Part shown: positions 18,702-28,185 of the stretch, piece by piece
How the letters are laid out: each line of letters opens with the position of its first letter
How positions within the stretch are numbered: the stretch's first letter is position 1
Source: Bacteroidota bacterium
Lineage (GTDB): Bacteria; Bacteroidota; Ignavibacteria; Kryptoniales; JAKASW01
DNA length: 64,000 nt
NCBI GenBank assembly: GCA_021825585.1
Contig: JAKAGT010000006.1
Coordinates: 124,001-188,000, forward strand
Reading direction: 5' to 3'
The notes under the pieces: model-generated
What the model saw: only the letters and a program-made list of their open reading frames with translations
What the model was told of the DNA's origin: nothing
Database searches by the model: none
Position numbers and translations under genes: made by a program

Positions 18702-21392
18702 ATGAAGAGAGTCGTGCTTCTTCTTTCCGTTTTTGCTGTGATAACATCCAATATAGTCCTTGCTGGTACGACCGGTAAACTTGCCGGAAAGGTCACAGAT
18801 GCAAAGACGAAAGAGCCTTTGCCTGCTGTAAATGTCGTAATTGTCGGCACGGCTTACGGAGCTGCGACAGACGCCAGTGGTAATTATGTAATCCTCAACA
18901 TTCCGCCGGGCAACTACACAGTGAGAGCGGCCTATCTCGGTTACCGGGCTGAAGTTGTGGAAAACGTCAGCATTTCAATTGACGCAACGACTAAATTGGA
19001 CTTCTTCCTCAGCGAATCAGCGGTTCAACTGCAGGCCGTAGTTGTCGAAGGGAAGCGAGACATAATCAAGATGGATCTGACCTCGTCGCAAGCCACAGTT
19101 TCCGCGGAAAAGATAAGCACTCTTCCCGTCGCGGAGTTTGATCAGGTACTCCAGCTTCAGGCAGGCATCACTAGAGATGCGGGCGGAGGTTTTCACATTC
19201 GCGGAGGCCGCACGAGTGAAATTGCTTATTGGGTGAACGGGGTTTCCATTACTGACCCCTACGATAATAGCCGCGGCCTTGACATCGACAACAGCAGTAT
19301 CCAGGAGATGCAGGTAATTAGCGGGACGTTCAACGCTGAATATGGTAATGCCATGTCGGGTATAGTAAACACAGTCACGAAGGAGGGGGGCAAGGATTTT
19401 CACGGCTCGCTCGGCATATATAGTGGCGATTACGTAAGCGGCTTCACATCGTATTTCCCCAACGTGAACCATTACAACCCTTTTACCAATTACAATTTCC
19501 AGGGAAACTTAAGCGGGCCTGTCCCATTCACAAGTGAACTGGTCGCCTTTTTCGTTAGCGGAAGATATGTGTACGACGACGGCTACTTGTATGGCCTGGA
19601 TAATTTCAACGTTGATGGCACACCTGGCAGCGGACGAGCCGTGGCGATGAATTGGAGCAAGAGGTGGCTTGGCCAGGGGAACCTGGCTTATCGGCCTATT
19701 GAGAATATGAAGATCAACGTTGACTTACTTTACTCTCGAGATGATTACCAGGATCTGAACGGCGATACTTACTCTTTCAAATGGGATCCCGGAGGAAGTC
19801 CATTTAAGTACGCGAGGAGTTACGACGGGACTATTACCGTAAACCACTTCCTATCATCACGTACCTTTTACACATTTCGGGCTAACTATTTCTTCAAGAA
19901 CTTCAACCAGTATGTTTTCCCGAGTGCCTTTGACAGCCGATATCTGTCGCCTGATTCTCTCACCACAGTTGGTTATGCCTTTCACACCAAGGGGGCCGAT
20001 CTGCACAGGTTTTTCAGGGAGACCCAGTCCTACACCGGGAAACTGGATTTTTCAAGCCAGGTGACTGACAACCATCTGCTGCAATTTGGGGCAGAAGCGA
20101 AGACTCACCGACTCAAGTTTGACGATTACACCTTAGAGCCCCTCACTGTGAATAATGTTCCCGTGGTGCCATTCCAGCCCGCCATTCCGGGCCCAACTTC
20201 AATAAACAGGAACTTGTACAACGCAAACCCAGTAGAGTTTTCGAGCTATGTCCAGGACAAGATTGAATACAAGAACGTGATCATAAACGTCGGTCTGCGC
20301 CTGGACTATTTCGATTCAAGAGGGAAAGTACTTGTTGACCAGCAGGATCCAAACATCTATGTCCCCCTGAGACTCGGGTTGGACTCTTTGACCGTGGCTC
20401 AAAGGGAATCGTACTTCTACAAAGATGCTACTGCAAAGTGGCAGTTGAGTCCAAGGTTTGGCATCTCCTACCCCATTAGTGAAAGCGGAGTAATCCATTT
20501 CTCATACGGCCACTTCCTCCAAGTGCCGACTTTTCAGTATCTGTTTAATGGGGGGCAGTACAAGGTACCCGAGACAGGAAGCGTCGGTAATCCATTTGGA
20601 AATCCAGACCTGCAGCCGCAGCGCACCATCATGTATGAGATCGGTTTCAGGCAGCAGTTCCTCAATAACTACGTCATAGACGTTACGGGTTTCTACCGGG
20701 ACATCAGAGACTGGGTCACGACCAGCCCGCCCATTGCCACTCTCAACGGTGTAACCTACTCATTCTATATAAACCAGGATTACTCTAATGTGCGGGGAAT
20801 TACGCTCAACTTCAGCAGGAGCTTTTCGGATCATTTTTCGATTGACCTGAACTACACTTACCAGGTGGCCGAGGGGAGCAACTCGAATCCTGACGATGCG
20901 TTCAGAGCCGCGCAGAACAATCAGGCCCCGGTGATTTTCTTGTCACCTCTGAATTGGGATCAGAGGGACAATCTGAATGTGAACATCCTGGTCGGCGGCA
21001 AAGACTGGGACGTAAGCTTGCTGGGAAGATACGGTACGGGGCTTCCTTACACGCCGTCAGTGACTCAGTATACTTCGGACCGCGGACTCAGCACAGGTTT
21101 TGAGACGAACAGCAGGTACCGCCCTGCTCAACTCACCTTTGATTTGTATGCTAACAAGAATTTCCACATGTTCGGGACTGAATTGACTGCGTATTTGAAG
21201 ATTTTCAATCTGCTGGACGCCCACAACGTGGTTAATGTCTGGACAGACACGGGAGAGCCGAATTTCACGACTTCTGTCAATGGTCTAGGTGAAGATCCAC
21301 AGCGTCCCAACTCAATCGCAGAATATATCCGGTATCCATGGTACTATGCCGCACCAAGACTTGTACAGACGGGCATCAGACTCTCGTTCTGA
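18702..21392 (+). CDS. TonB-dependent receptor with carboxypeptidase-regulatory-like N-terminal domain
   Basis: GKLAGKVTDAKTKEPLPAVNVVIVGTAYGAATDASGNYVILNIPPGNYTVRAAYLGY; plug motif FHIRGGRTSEIAYWVNGVSITDPY; C-terminal aromatic residue. Confidence 0.92.
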   Translation: MKRVVLLLSVFAVITSNIVLAGTTGKLAGKVTDAKTKEPLPAVNVVIVGTAYGAATDASGNYVILNIPPGNYTVRAAYLGYRAEVVENVSISIDATTKLDFFLSESAVQLQAVVVEGKRDIIKMDLTSSQATVSAEKISTLPVAEFDQVLQLQAGITRDAGGGFHIRGGRTSEIAYWVNGVSITDPYDNSRGLDIDNSSIQEMQVISGTFNAEYGNAMSGIVNTVTKEGGKDFHGSLGIYSGDYVSGFTSYFPNVNHYNPFTNYNFQGNLSGPVPFTSELVAFFVSGRYVYDDGYLYGLDNFNVDGTPGSGRAVAMNWSKRWLGQGNLAYRPIENMKINVDLLYSRDDYQDLNGDTYSFKWDPGGSPFKYARSYDGTITVNHFLSSRTFYTFRANYFFKNFNQYVFPSAFDSRYLSPDSLTTVGYAFHTKGADLHRFFRETQSYTGKLDFSSQVTDNHLLQFGAEAKTHRLKFDDYTLEPLTVNNVPVVPFQPAIPGPTSINRNLYNANPVEFSSYVQDKIEYKNVIINVGLRLDYFDSRGKVLVDQQDPNIYVPLRLGLDSLTVAQRESYFYKDATAKWQLSPRFGISYPISESGVIHFSYGHFLQVPTFQYLFNGGQYKVPETGSVGNPFGNPDLQPQRTIMYEIGFRQQFLNNYVIDVTGFYRDIRDWVTTSPPIATLNGVTYSFYINQDYSNVRGITLNFSRSFSDHFSIDLNYTYQVAEGSNSNPDDAFRAAQNNQAPVIFLSPLNWDQRDNLNVNILVGGKDWDVSLLGRYGTGLPYTPSVTQYTSDRGLSTGFETNSRYRPAQLTFDLYANKNFHMFGTELTAYLKIFNLLDAHNVVNVWTDTGEPNFTTSVNGLGEDPQRPNSIAEYIRYPWYYAAPRLVQTGIRLSF

Positions 21393-21419
21393 GTACTTCT
21401 ACTTCGGAGGAATTGTCTT

Positions 21420-24400
21420 ATGAATAAAGGCGTAAGATATGTTTTCTACACAGCAGTTTTTGCCCTGCTGTCTAATCAAACGTCGTTTGCTCAATTTGGG
21501 ACCCCCGTTCCAGGCCATGTCCCGAGCAAGGAGCGAGGTGATCCGAGGATTCGTACTCACACGCAGTTGGAAGGCAACCAGGTGCGAACTTCCGTGTTCA
21601 ATTACGCTTTTACAGGGAGGGAAAACGGAAGCTTCCCAATCGATGTTCAAACCCCTTATGAATGGCCGAAGAATACCGGCCAGGTTTATCTCGCCTTGAC
21701 CGGTGTTATACTTGGTGGCGAAGTAACCGACAACAAAGGCCAACTTCAACACGTAATTGAAGTACCGGCTTACCGCACGTCTCCTCAAGGCAACAGCTGG
21801 AATCTTGAGCCTATCCCCGGCTATTCGAATCCGGCCTCAAATAGCCTGGCAAATAGCCTCGATCCGAGCACATGGCCGTCTTTGTGGCCGGATAAATCTG
21901 AAGACAAAACAGATCCCGGTTGGCGGGGAAAATGGAACGGGTATTTTGGGAAGAATATTTTTAACGCGGACCAGGAGCTGTTCGCGAAGGCATCGGATGA
22001 CCGCTATGATCGATACTCAGATTACTTCCCCGACACCACCGACCTGACCAGGAAAGGCTTAGGAATCATCGTCGATCAAAGAACACTCGCGTGGTCGCAG
22101 GTCCTGATCCAGGATGATGTGTTCCTGCTGTACACGCTCAGGAACGACGGCACCCGGACCATTCCCAAGATGGGCGTCACGATTTGGTTTGCGGACTTTG
22201 TCGGAGGAAATGGCGACTCGCAAGACGACATTGCTGACTTCGACATTCTGGGCAGGTTTCTCTGGTCAAGAGACTCTGACAATCGCGCCCCTGATTTTGG
22301 TGCCGACCCGGTTGGTGCAGTGGCCCTCTTCCTCCTGGAGACGCCGGGCAACTCGGTTGACAGGATTGATAATGATGGCGACGGTGAAACAGGCGGCCCG
22401 CCAATAACAGAGAGTATGCTTCAGGGAGAAATTCCCGACAACGGGATTGATGACAACCACAACGGATTGATCGACGAGAATATGACGCACGTTCCGTTCG
22501 GTACGCAGAAGGGAACGACTTATGCCAACGGACTTGACGACAACAATAACGGAGAGAACCTGAGTCCGGTCGTGACGCAGCAGATGATTGATGAGGCTGC
22601 TACGGATTCCTGGACGGATCCGGGCACCGGCACTACATATCATTGGAACCGCTGGCCGCCGAATCCGGAGTCGGATACCCTCCAGCAGGGGCAGATCTGG
22701 CTGATAGGGCTGACGCAAGCCGATCTCGGAAAGAAGTTCAAAGACAACATCGACAACGACACAAACAGCTACAACAACCTGCCGAAGATCACGCAGGCGA
22801 TGATCGATCAGGCAGCCTTGGACAAATACCATCGCTATAAAGTGCCCGGAACGCACGTGATACTGTACAACGTCGACCAGTCTTCTCTGGGCAAAGGATA
22901 TCTGAACAAAGACGGTCAGCGCGATGCAGGCGTCGACGAAAACATCGATGAGATGATCGACGAATCACGAACTGACGGTGTCGATAACGACGGAGACTGG
23001 AATCCGCTTACTGATGACGTTGGCCTCGACGGCGTCCCTGATACGCACGATCCAGGCGAAGGTGACGGAAAACCGACATCGGGCGTCGGTACCGGAGAGC
23101 CGGGCGAACCACATGTAGATTTGACCGATGTCAAGGAAACGGATCAGATCGGCATTACCAACGCTCAGAGAATTGCGGCGGGAGGCTTGAACATAAACAG
23201 CGATGCCACAATGTGGTTCGACTTCATGGTACCTGGCAAGTATTTCGATCCAGCTTCAGTCGCCCCCGGTGAATATGATCTCTTTGTCTCTTCGAGTCTG
23301 TTTCCCATGCCAGCAGGTGATGTGCAACCGTTCTCGATGGCTGTAATCCTTGTCAATGGTCCGGTTAACGATCCGGGATGGGCAATAAGGAGGAATCAGG
23401 TATTAATAAAAAGGGGCCGAGCTCAGCAGACATATGAAAACAACTACAGGTTTGCGATTGCCCCGCCGGCTCCGACGCTGACAGCTGTGCCCGGTGACAA
23501 CAGGGTTACGCTATACTGGGATGATGCGCCCGAGAAATCATATGATGCCTTTCTTGCCAACATTGGTGGGGACGGACATCATTTTGAAGGCTACAGGATC
23601 TACAGATCTTCAGATCCTGCGTTCAAAGACGCTGCCAACATTACAAACGGCTATGGCACTCAGCAGTTCATGACCCCAGTCGAGATTTTTGACCTCGTGG
23701 ATGGCATCAGGGGCTTTGACTCGCTCGGAATAGACGGAGTTCATTACAATCTCGGGACCGATTCCGGTTTGAAACACTCGTTTGTCGATTCGACTGTGAA
23801 GAACGGGTTTACATATTACTACGCAATCGTTTCTTATAGCAAAGGCTTTACGGCTGGCGGGATATTGCCCGCAGAGAGCCCAATTAGGGTAAGCCTTAAG
23901 GCGGATGGGACTGTGCAGCTGGGTCCTAATGTTGCGAGGGTTGTCCCTGAAGCGCCTTCCGCTGGTTACGTCAATTCTTCTCTTGGCGATGTCCGACTCG
24001 TGCAGGGTGCGACGACCAGCACCATCAGTTACAAGGTAATTGACCCTGCAGCGGTTAAAGACGGTCATAAGTATTTCGTAACCTTCCAGGATACTCTGAT
24101 ATCGACCCCGGGTTCACCCGACACTCTTACCACGAAGAATTACACTCTGTTCGACTCCACAGACGGAAGAACACTCGTGTTTCAAAATCGGTATTTCTCT
24201 GACCAATATGAGCAGCCGATTGTTGACGGTTTCCAGCTGCAATTTCACAACGCGCCGGCGGTCGAACTTGATGACAGTTCATCAAAATGGAACGATACAA
24301 ATGTTCCCAAATTCATGTTTGAGAAATTTGTGGCGCCGGGAGGGATAAGCGGCGAGCTACGCCCTAATGATTACAGGGTGATCTTCGGAAATGTGGGTGT

Positions 24401-25094
24401 GGACACTTCCGTAGATTTTTCATACGCGGGAGTCAATTTCCCCGGCGAGCCGGTAAATTTCAGGGTACTGAATGTGACTGCAGGCAAGTTTATCAAATTC
24501 GGGTTCCTGGAACTTGACAAAACTAAAGGAGCTGGAAAACTTTCTGCTGCGGGGGCAAAGAAGGACAGGATTGTCTTCCTCGAGCCTAACCCGAAGGACT
24601 CGCTGGTCGTGACATGGTGGTTCTACCTCTCGGGTGCTCCGGACACTTTAGCAGGACAGACGATACCGATGCCGGGAGATACCGCGTATATAAAGCTGAA
24701 GAAGCCCTTTCTATCGAACGATGTGTTCAGCTTTACGACAGCGACACAGCATTTGGACAAGGCACTTGAGAAGGCCCAGCTTGATGACATCAAAGTTGTG
24801 CCTAACCCGTACTTGGGTTCGGCCCAATGGGAAGTCAAGAATCCTTATACGACGGGAAGAGGTCCCAGGTCACTTCACTTTACCCATCTTCCTGCCAAAT
24901 GCACAATACGGATCTTCACTGTTGATGGGGAGCTCGTGAACACCATCGAACATAATAGTCTCATTAATGATGGCACGGAAGACTGGGATATGTTGTCCAA
25001 AGATAAGTTATCAATCTCATACGGCGTATACATCTTCCACGTCGATGCACCGGGCATCGGAACTAAGATCGGCAAGTTTGCGGTCATAAAGTGA
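21420..25094 (+). CDS. Large secreted surface protein with Asp/Asn-rich Ca-binding-like repeats, FnIII-like domain and T9SS-like C-terminal domain
   Basis: Signal peptide; DNDGDGE/DDNHNGLIDEN/DDNNNGEN repeats; C-terminus VVPNPYLGSAQWEVKNP...YGVYIFHVDAPGIGTKIGKFAVIK. Confidence 0.75.
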   Translation: MNKGVRYVFYTAVFALLSNQTSFAQFGTPVPGHVPSKERGDPRIRTHTQLEGNQVRTSVFNYAFTGRENGSFPIDVQTPYEWPKNTGQVYLALTGVILGGEVTDNKGQLQHVIEVPAYRTSPQGNSWNLEPIPGYSNPASNSLANSLDPSTWPSLWPDKSEDKTDPGWRGKWNGYFGKNIFNADQELFAKASDDRYDRYSDYFPDTTDLTRKGLGIIVDQRTLAWSQVLIQDDVFLLYTLRNDGTRTIPKMGVTIWFADFVGGNGDSQDDIADFDILGRFLWSRDSDNRAPDFGADPVGAVALFLLETPGNSVDRIDNDGDGETGGPPITESMLQGEIPDNGIDDNHNGLIDENMTHVPFGTQKGTTYANGLDDNNNGENLSPVVTQQMIDEAATDSWTDPGTGTTYHWNRWPPNPESDTLQQGQIWLIGLTQADLGKKFKDNIDNDTNSYNNLPKITQAMIDQAALDKYHRYKVPGTHVILYNVDQSSLGKGYLNKDGQRDAGVDENIDEMIDESRTDGVDNDGDWNPLTDDVGLDGVPDTHDPGEGDGKPTSGVGTGEPGEPHVDLTDVKETDQIGITNAQRIAAGGLNINSDATMWFDFMVPGKYFDPASVAPGEYDLFVSSSLFPMPAGDVQPFSMAVILVNGPVNDPGWAIRRNQVLIKRGRAQQTYENNYRFAIAPPAPTLTAVPGDNRVTLYWDDAPEKSYDAFLANIGGDGHHFEGYRIYRSSDPAFKDAANITNGYGTQQFMTPVEIFDLVDGIRGFDSLGIDGVHYNLGTDSGLKHSFVDSTVKNGFTYYYAIVSYSKGFTAGGILPAESPIRVSLKADGTVQLGPNVARVVPEAPSAGYVNSSLGDVRLVQGATTSTISYKVIDPAAVKDGHKYFVTFQDTLISTPGSPDTLTTKNYTLFDSTDGRTLVFQNRYFSDQYEQPIVDGFQLQFHNAPAVELDDSSSKWNDTNVPKFMFEKFVAPGGISGELRPNDYRVIFGNVGVDTSVDFSYAGVNFPGEPVNFRVLNVTAGKFIKFGFLELDKTKGAGKLSAAGAKKDRIVFLEPNPKDSLVVTWWFYLSGAPDTLAGQTIPMPGDTAYIKLKKPFLSNDVFSFTTATQHLDKALEKAQLDDIKVVPNPYLGSAQWEVKNPYTTGRGPRSLHFTHLPAKCTIRIFTVDGELVNTIEHNSLINDGTEDWDMLSKDKLSISYGVYIFHVDAPGIGTKIGKFAVIK

Positions 25095-25122
25095 TTGACT
25101 GGATGTAAAATCTTTCAAGGAG

Positions 25123-26157
25123 TTGAGAGTCGTGCGTAAGATTTTAATGGTTTTAATCGTCCTGGCGGATGTACTCCTTTCAGGAGCAGCTTCCGCGCAG
25201 CAAGTCTCGAAAACGGGGACGACAGCTGCGAAGTTTCTCAGCATAGGAGTGGGTGCGAAGGCGATTTCGATGGGCGGAGCTTTCGGTGCAGTCGCCAACG
25301 ATGCCTCGGCTCTCTATTGGAACCCTTCGGGGATTGCATATCTCGACCAGTTTGATGCCATGTTCTCTTATTCAGGGTTGTTTGCGGGAATAAACCTGAG
25401 CTACCTGGGGTTGGTGATTACTGCAGGGAACGCTGGAAACTTCGGGTTGAGCGCTACCGCGGTTACCTATGGCTCGATGTCTGTCACTACGGAGTCAGAG
25501 CCTGATGGGACCGGTGAGACTTTTTCTCCGGGTAGTTATGCGTTCGGTGTTTCGTATGCCAGGTCCATAACAGAAGACTTCAGTGTCGGCGGCACGGTTA
25601 AGCTGGTAACGGAGAACATCTATCATTCAAATGCCACTGGTGTCGCGTTTGACGTTGGCACGATATTCAAGACGCCATTTTATGGCATCAAATTCGCGAG
25701 CAGCATTGCCAACTGGGGAACCAAGATGCAGATGACGGGGACAGATCTCCTGATACGCTACGACGTGGATCCTCAGAGGGCGGGCAGCAACAATACAGTT
25801 GACGCCAATATAGCTACTGACCAGTTTGATCTTCCTCTTCGACTACAGATCGGCGTATCGAGGGACTTCATCTTCTTGGACAACCAGAGATTGACTCTGG
25901 CAGTCGACGGCATAGTGCCGAATGATAATTTCGAATCGGTAAATGTCGGTGGTGAATTGTCTTTCTTTGACAACATGATTTCCATCCGCGGAGGCTACAA
26001 ATCTCTTTTTCTCAGCAGTAGTCAGGAGGGTCTTACACTGGGTTTCGGTTTGAAGTATAAGAAGGCGGGTTTTATTGACATGGGTGTTGACTATTCTTAC
26101 CAGCAATTCAAGTATCTCGGAAGCGTAAACAGTTTTGATGTAGACTTCAAGTTTTGA
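25123..26157 (+). CDS. PorV/PorQ-like outer membrane protein (UPF0164-type)
   Basis: AAKFLSIGVGAKAISMGGAFGAVANDASALYWNPSGIA motif, beta-barrel-like sequence. Confidence 0.8.
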   Translation: MRVVRKILMVLIVLADVLLSGAASAQQVSKTGTTAAKFLSIGVGAKAISMGGAFGAVANDASALYWNPSGIAYLDQFDAMFSYSGLFAGINLSYLGLVITAGNAGNFGLSATAVTYGSMSVTTESEPDGTGETFSPGSYAFGVSYARSITEDFSVGGTVKLVTENIYHSNATGVAFDVGTIFKTPFYGIKFASSIANWGTKMQMTGTDLLIRYDVDPQRAGSNNTVDANIATDQFDLPLRLQIGVSRDFIFLDNQRLTLAVDGIVPNDNFESVNVGGELSFFDNMISIRGGYKSLFLSSSQEGLTLGFGLKYKKAGFIDMGVDYSYQQFKYLGSVNSFDVDFKF

Positions 26158-26226
26158 TTCTCAATCAATCCGTTCCATCCTGACAGTTAGGGACGGGCAT
26201 GCAACTAACAAACAAGGGAGGCTAGA

Positions 26227-28071
26227 ATGAAACGCACACCTTTACTACTTGGAGTGCTTCTCTTTGCGGGAATGACGGCCTATGCTCAGGTGAAGGTCAC
26301 CTTCACCGTGGACATGTCTGTTTGGCAGAAGAACGGCTACTTCAAGCCTGCTACCGATACCGTGAGGATAGCCGGCGACTTCAACAGCTGGTCGACCATG
26401 GCTACTACTCTCACCAAGGGTACGGGAGCGGACACGGCCAAATATTCTGCTCAGGTCAGCGGCGTCACCGCGGGACCGCACTCCTACAAATTTATCTTCA
26501 TCAACAACAAGGGAGTTCAATGGGAGAATGATCCGAACAGGTCATCGACGATCGGTACGAGAGACACAACCCTGCCGGTAGTGTTCTTCAACAATCTCTC
26601 CGGTAAGCTCAACCATGTCTGGTTCAAGGTTGACATGAGCGTTCCAATTTCACAGGCTAAGGTCACGCCTGGCGTCACCAAGGTCTACCTGGCCGGAGAT
26701 ATGACCGACTGGCAGAATTCCGCCAAGCTGATGACAAAGGGGACCAGCGATTCGGTTTATTCGGTACTGGTTGACAGTCTATCGTCTGGAAGCACCCACG
26801 CATTCAAATTTGTCTACAGTGCCGGCGCCGCCTCGGCAGGAAGCTGGGAAGATGATCCCAACAGGACGTATCAGGTTCCCGAACCGGATTCCTCGGTATT
26901 CCTCGACTATTGGAATAGGCAGAATCCAAATGTCAAGACTGGGACCGGCAAGGTAAACTTCACAGTCGACATGAGTGTCATGATACGGGTAGGCATATTT
27001 GATCCATCCACCGACAGCGTGTTGATCAGCGCAGGTTTCAATGGCTGGACAACAACTGATCCAAAGGCGTACTTGGCACAGAGCCCGATCAACGACAGTT
27101 CCTACTTCATAACCCAGAATTTCACGAATGAGCCTTTGGGAGATAAGCCGTACAAGTACGTCGTGAAATTGGGGAACCCGACTGGTCTTGATACAATCTG
27201 GAAGGACGGATACGAGAGACCTGTCCACTGGGGTGGCGGCAACAGGATGACCGCATTCACGGGTGAGGCGAGCAAAGACACCTCCGATTACTATGACGGG
27301 GTTCATCCAGATTGGATAATTCCGGCGGGTACCAGCTTACATGTCAAATTTTCGGTGGACATGAACCCGGCAATGAATCCTTCACTGCAAGCGGTTCCTT
27401 TCGATCCGGCCAAGGACACGCTTTACTGGCTGTCGGAAGAGCCCGCATTTGCCCGGTCGCAGGGATGGTACAGGCCATCTGACGGACACATGAAGATCAT
27501 GAAGATGACAGCGCAAGGAGGCGGCATTTACAGCGGTACGCTCACTGTAAAGGATCCTTCCTTCAATGCCTTCGAGTACAGATACGAATGGCAAAAGGGA
27601 TCGGACGGGTCATGGGTTACTGAACCGTCAGGCTTCGATGCGTTCGCCTACAGAATCAGATTCGTGGGACAGGATAAGGCAAATCATTTTCCGCAGAACC
27701 CGTGGACGATGCCGAAGGACACCTGGACCAACAATAACCTGAAAACCGACATAGAGACAAATCCATATAACTCGCTTGTCGGTGTGAGAGAGATAAGTCA
27801 TACTGCGTTAACCTTCCATCTGTCGCAGAACTATCCTAATCCGTTCAACCCGACGACGACTATCAACTACTCGGTGCCCAATAATAGCTTCGTCACGTTG
27901 AAGGTCTATAACGTTCTCGGACAGGAAGTTGCGACGTTATTTGCGGGCAACCAGAAAGCCGGCACATACGAGGCAACATTTGAAGGACGCAGCCTTGCCA
28001 GCGGCGTTTATTTCTACCGACTGACTGCCGGCTCCTATTCCAACGTCAAGAAAATGGTCTTACTGAAATAA
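26227..28071 (+). CDS. T9SS-sorted surface protein with four tandem CBM48/E-set-like (starch-binding type) modules; no catalytic domain
   Basis: Repeated V.F.VDMS...DTVRIAGDFNSWS modules; C-terminal sorting tail YPNPFNPTTTINYSVP...GVYFYRLTAGSYSNVKKMVLLK. Confidence 0.85.
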   Translation: MKRTPLLLGVLLFAGMTAYAQVKVTFTVDMSVWQKNGYFKPATDTVRIAGDFNSWSTMATTLTKGTGADTAKYSAQVSGVTAGPHSYKFIFINNKGVQWENDPNRSSTIGTRDTTLPVVFFNNLSGKLNHVWFKVDMSVPISQAKVTPGVTKVYLAGDMTDWQNSAKLMTKGTSDSVYSVLVDSLSSGSTHAFKFVYSAGAASAGSWEDDPNRTYQVPEPDSSVFLDYWNRQNPNVKTGTGKVNFTVDMSVMIRVGIFDPSTDSVLISAGFNGWTTTDPKAYLAQSPINDSSYFITQNFTNEPLGDKPYKYVVKLGNPTGLDTIWKDGYERPVHWGGGNRMTAFTGEASKDTSDYYDGVHPDWIIPAGTSLHVKFSVDMNPAMNPSLQAVPFDPAKDTLYWLSEEPAFARSQGWYRPSDGHMKIMKMTAQGGGIYSGTLTVKDPSFNAFEYRYEWQKGSDGSWVTEPSGFDAFAYRIRFVGQDKANHFPQNPWTMPKDTWTNNNLKTDIETNPYNSLVGVREISHTALTFHLSQNYPNPFNPTTTINYSVPNNSFVTLKVYNVLGQEVATLFAGNQKAGTYEATFEGRSLASGVYFYRLTAGSYSNVKKMVLLK

Positions 28072-28091
28072 CCATTCATCGTTTTTTCACT

Positions 28092-28126
28092 TCTTCCCCC
28101 TCTTCCTGGAACGGAGAGGGGGAAGA
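28092..28126. other. Strong intergenic inverted repeat (possible mRNA 3' stabiliser/weak terminator)
   Basis: TCTTCCCCCTCT ... AGAGGGGGAAGA, 12 bp stem; no downstream T-tract. Confidence 0.5.
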
Positions 28127-28185
28127 GGAAATGCGAGAGTCGCAGGCGTGGGGGAATAGTTTCATATTTACGAAAATGTGTTCTT

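Noticed and set aside
28092-28126. Possible Rho-independent terminator after the T9SS starch-binding gene
   Set aside because: Strong stem but no T-tract on either side, so recorded only as an inverted repeat
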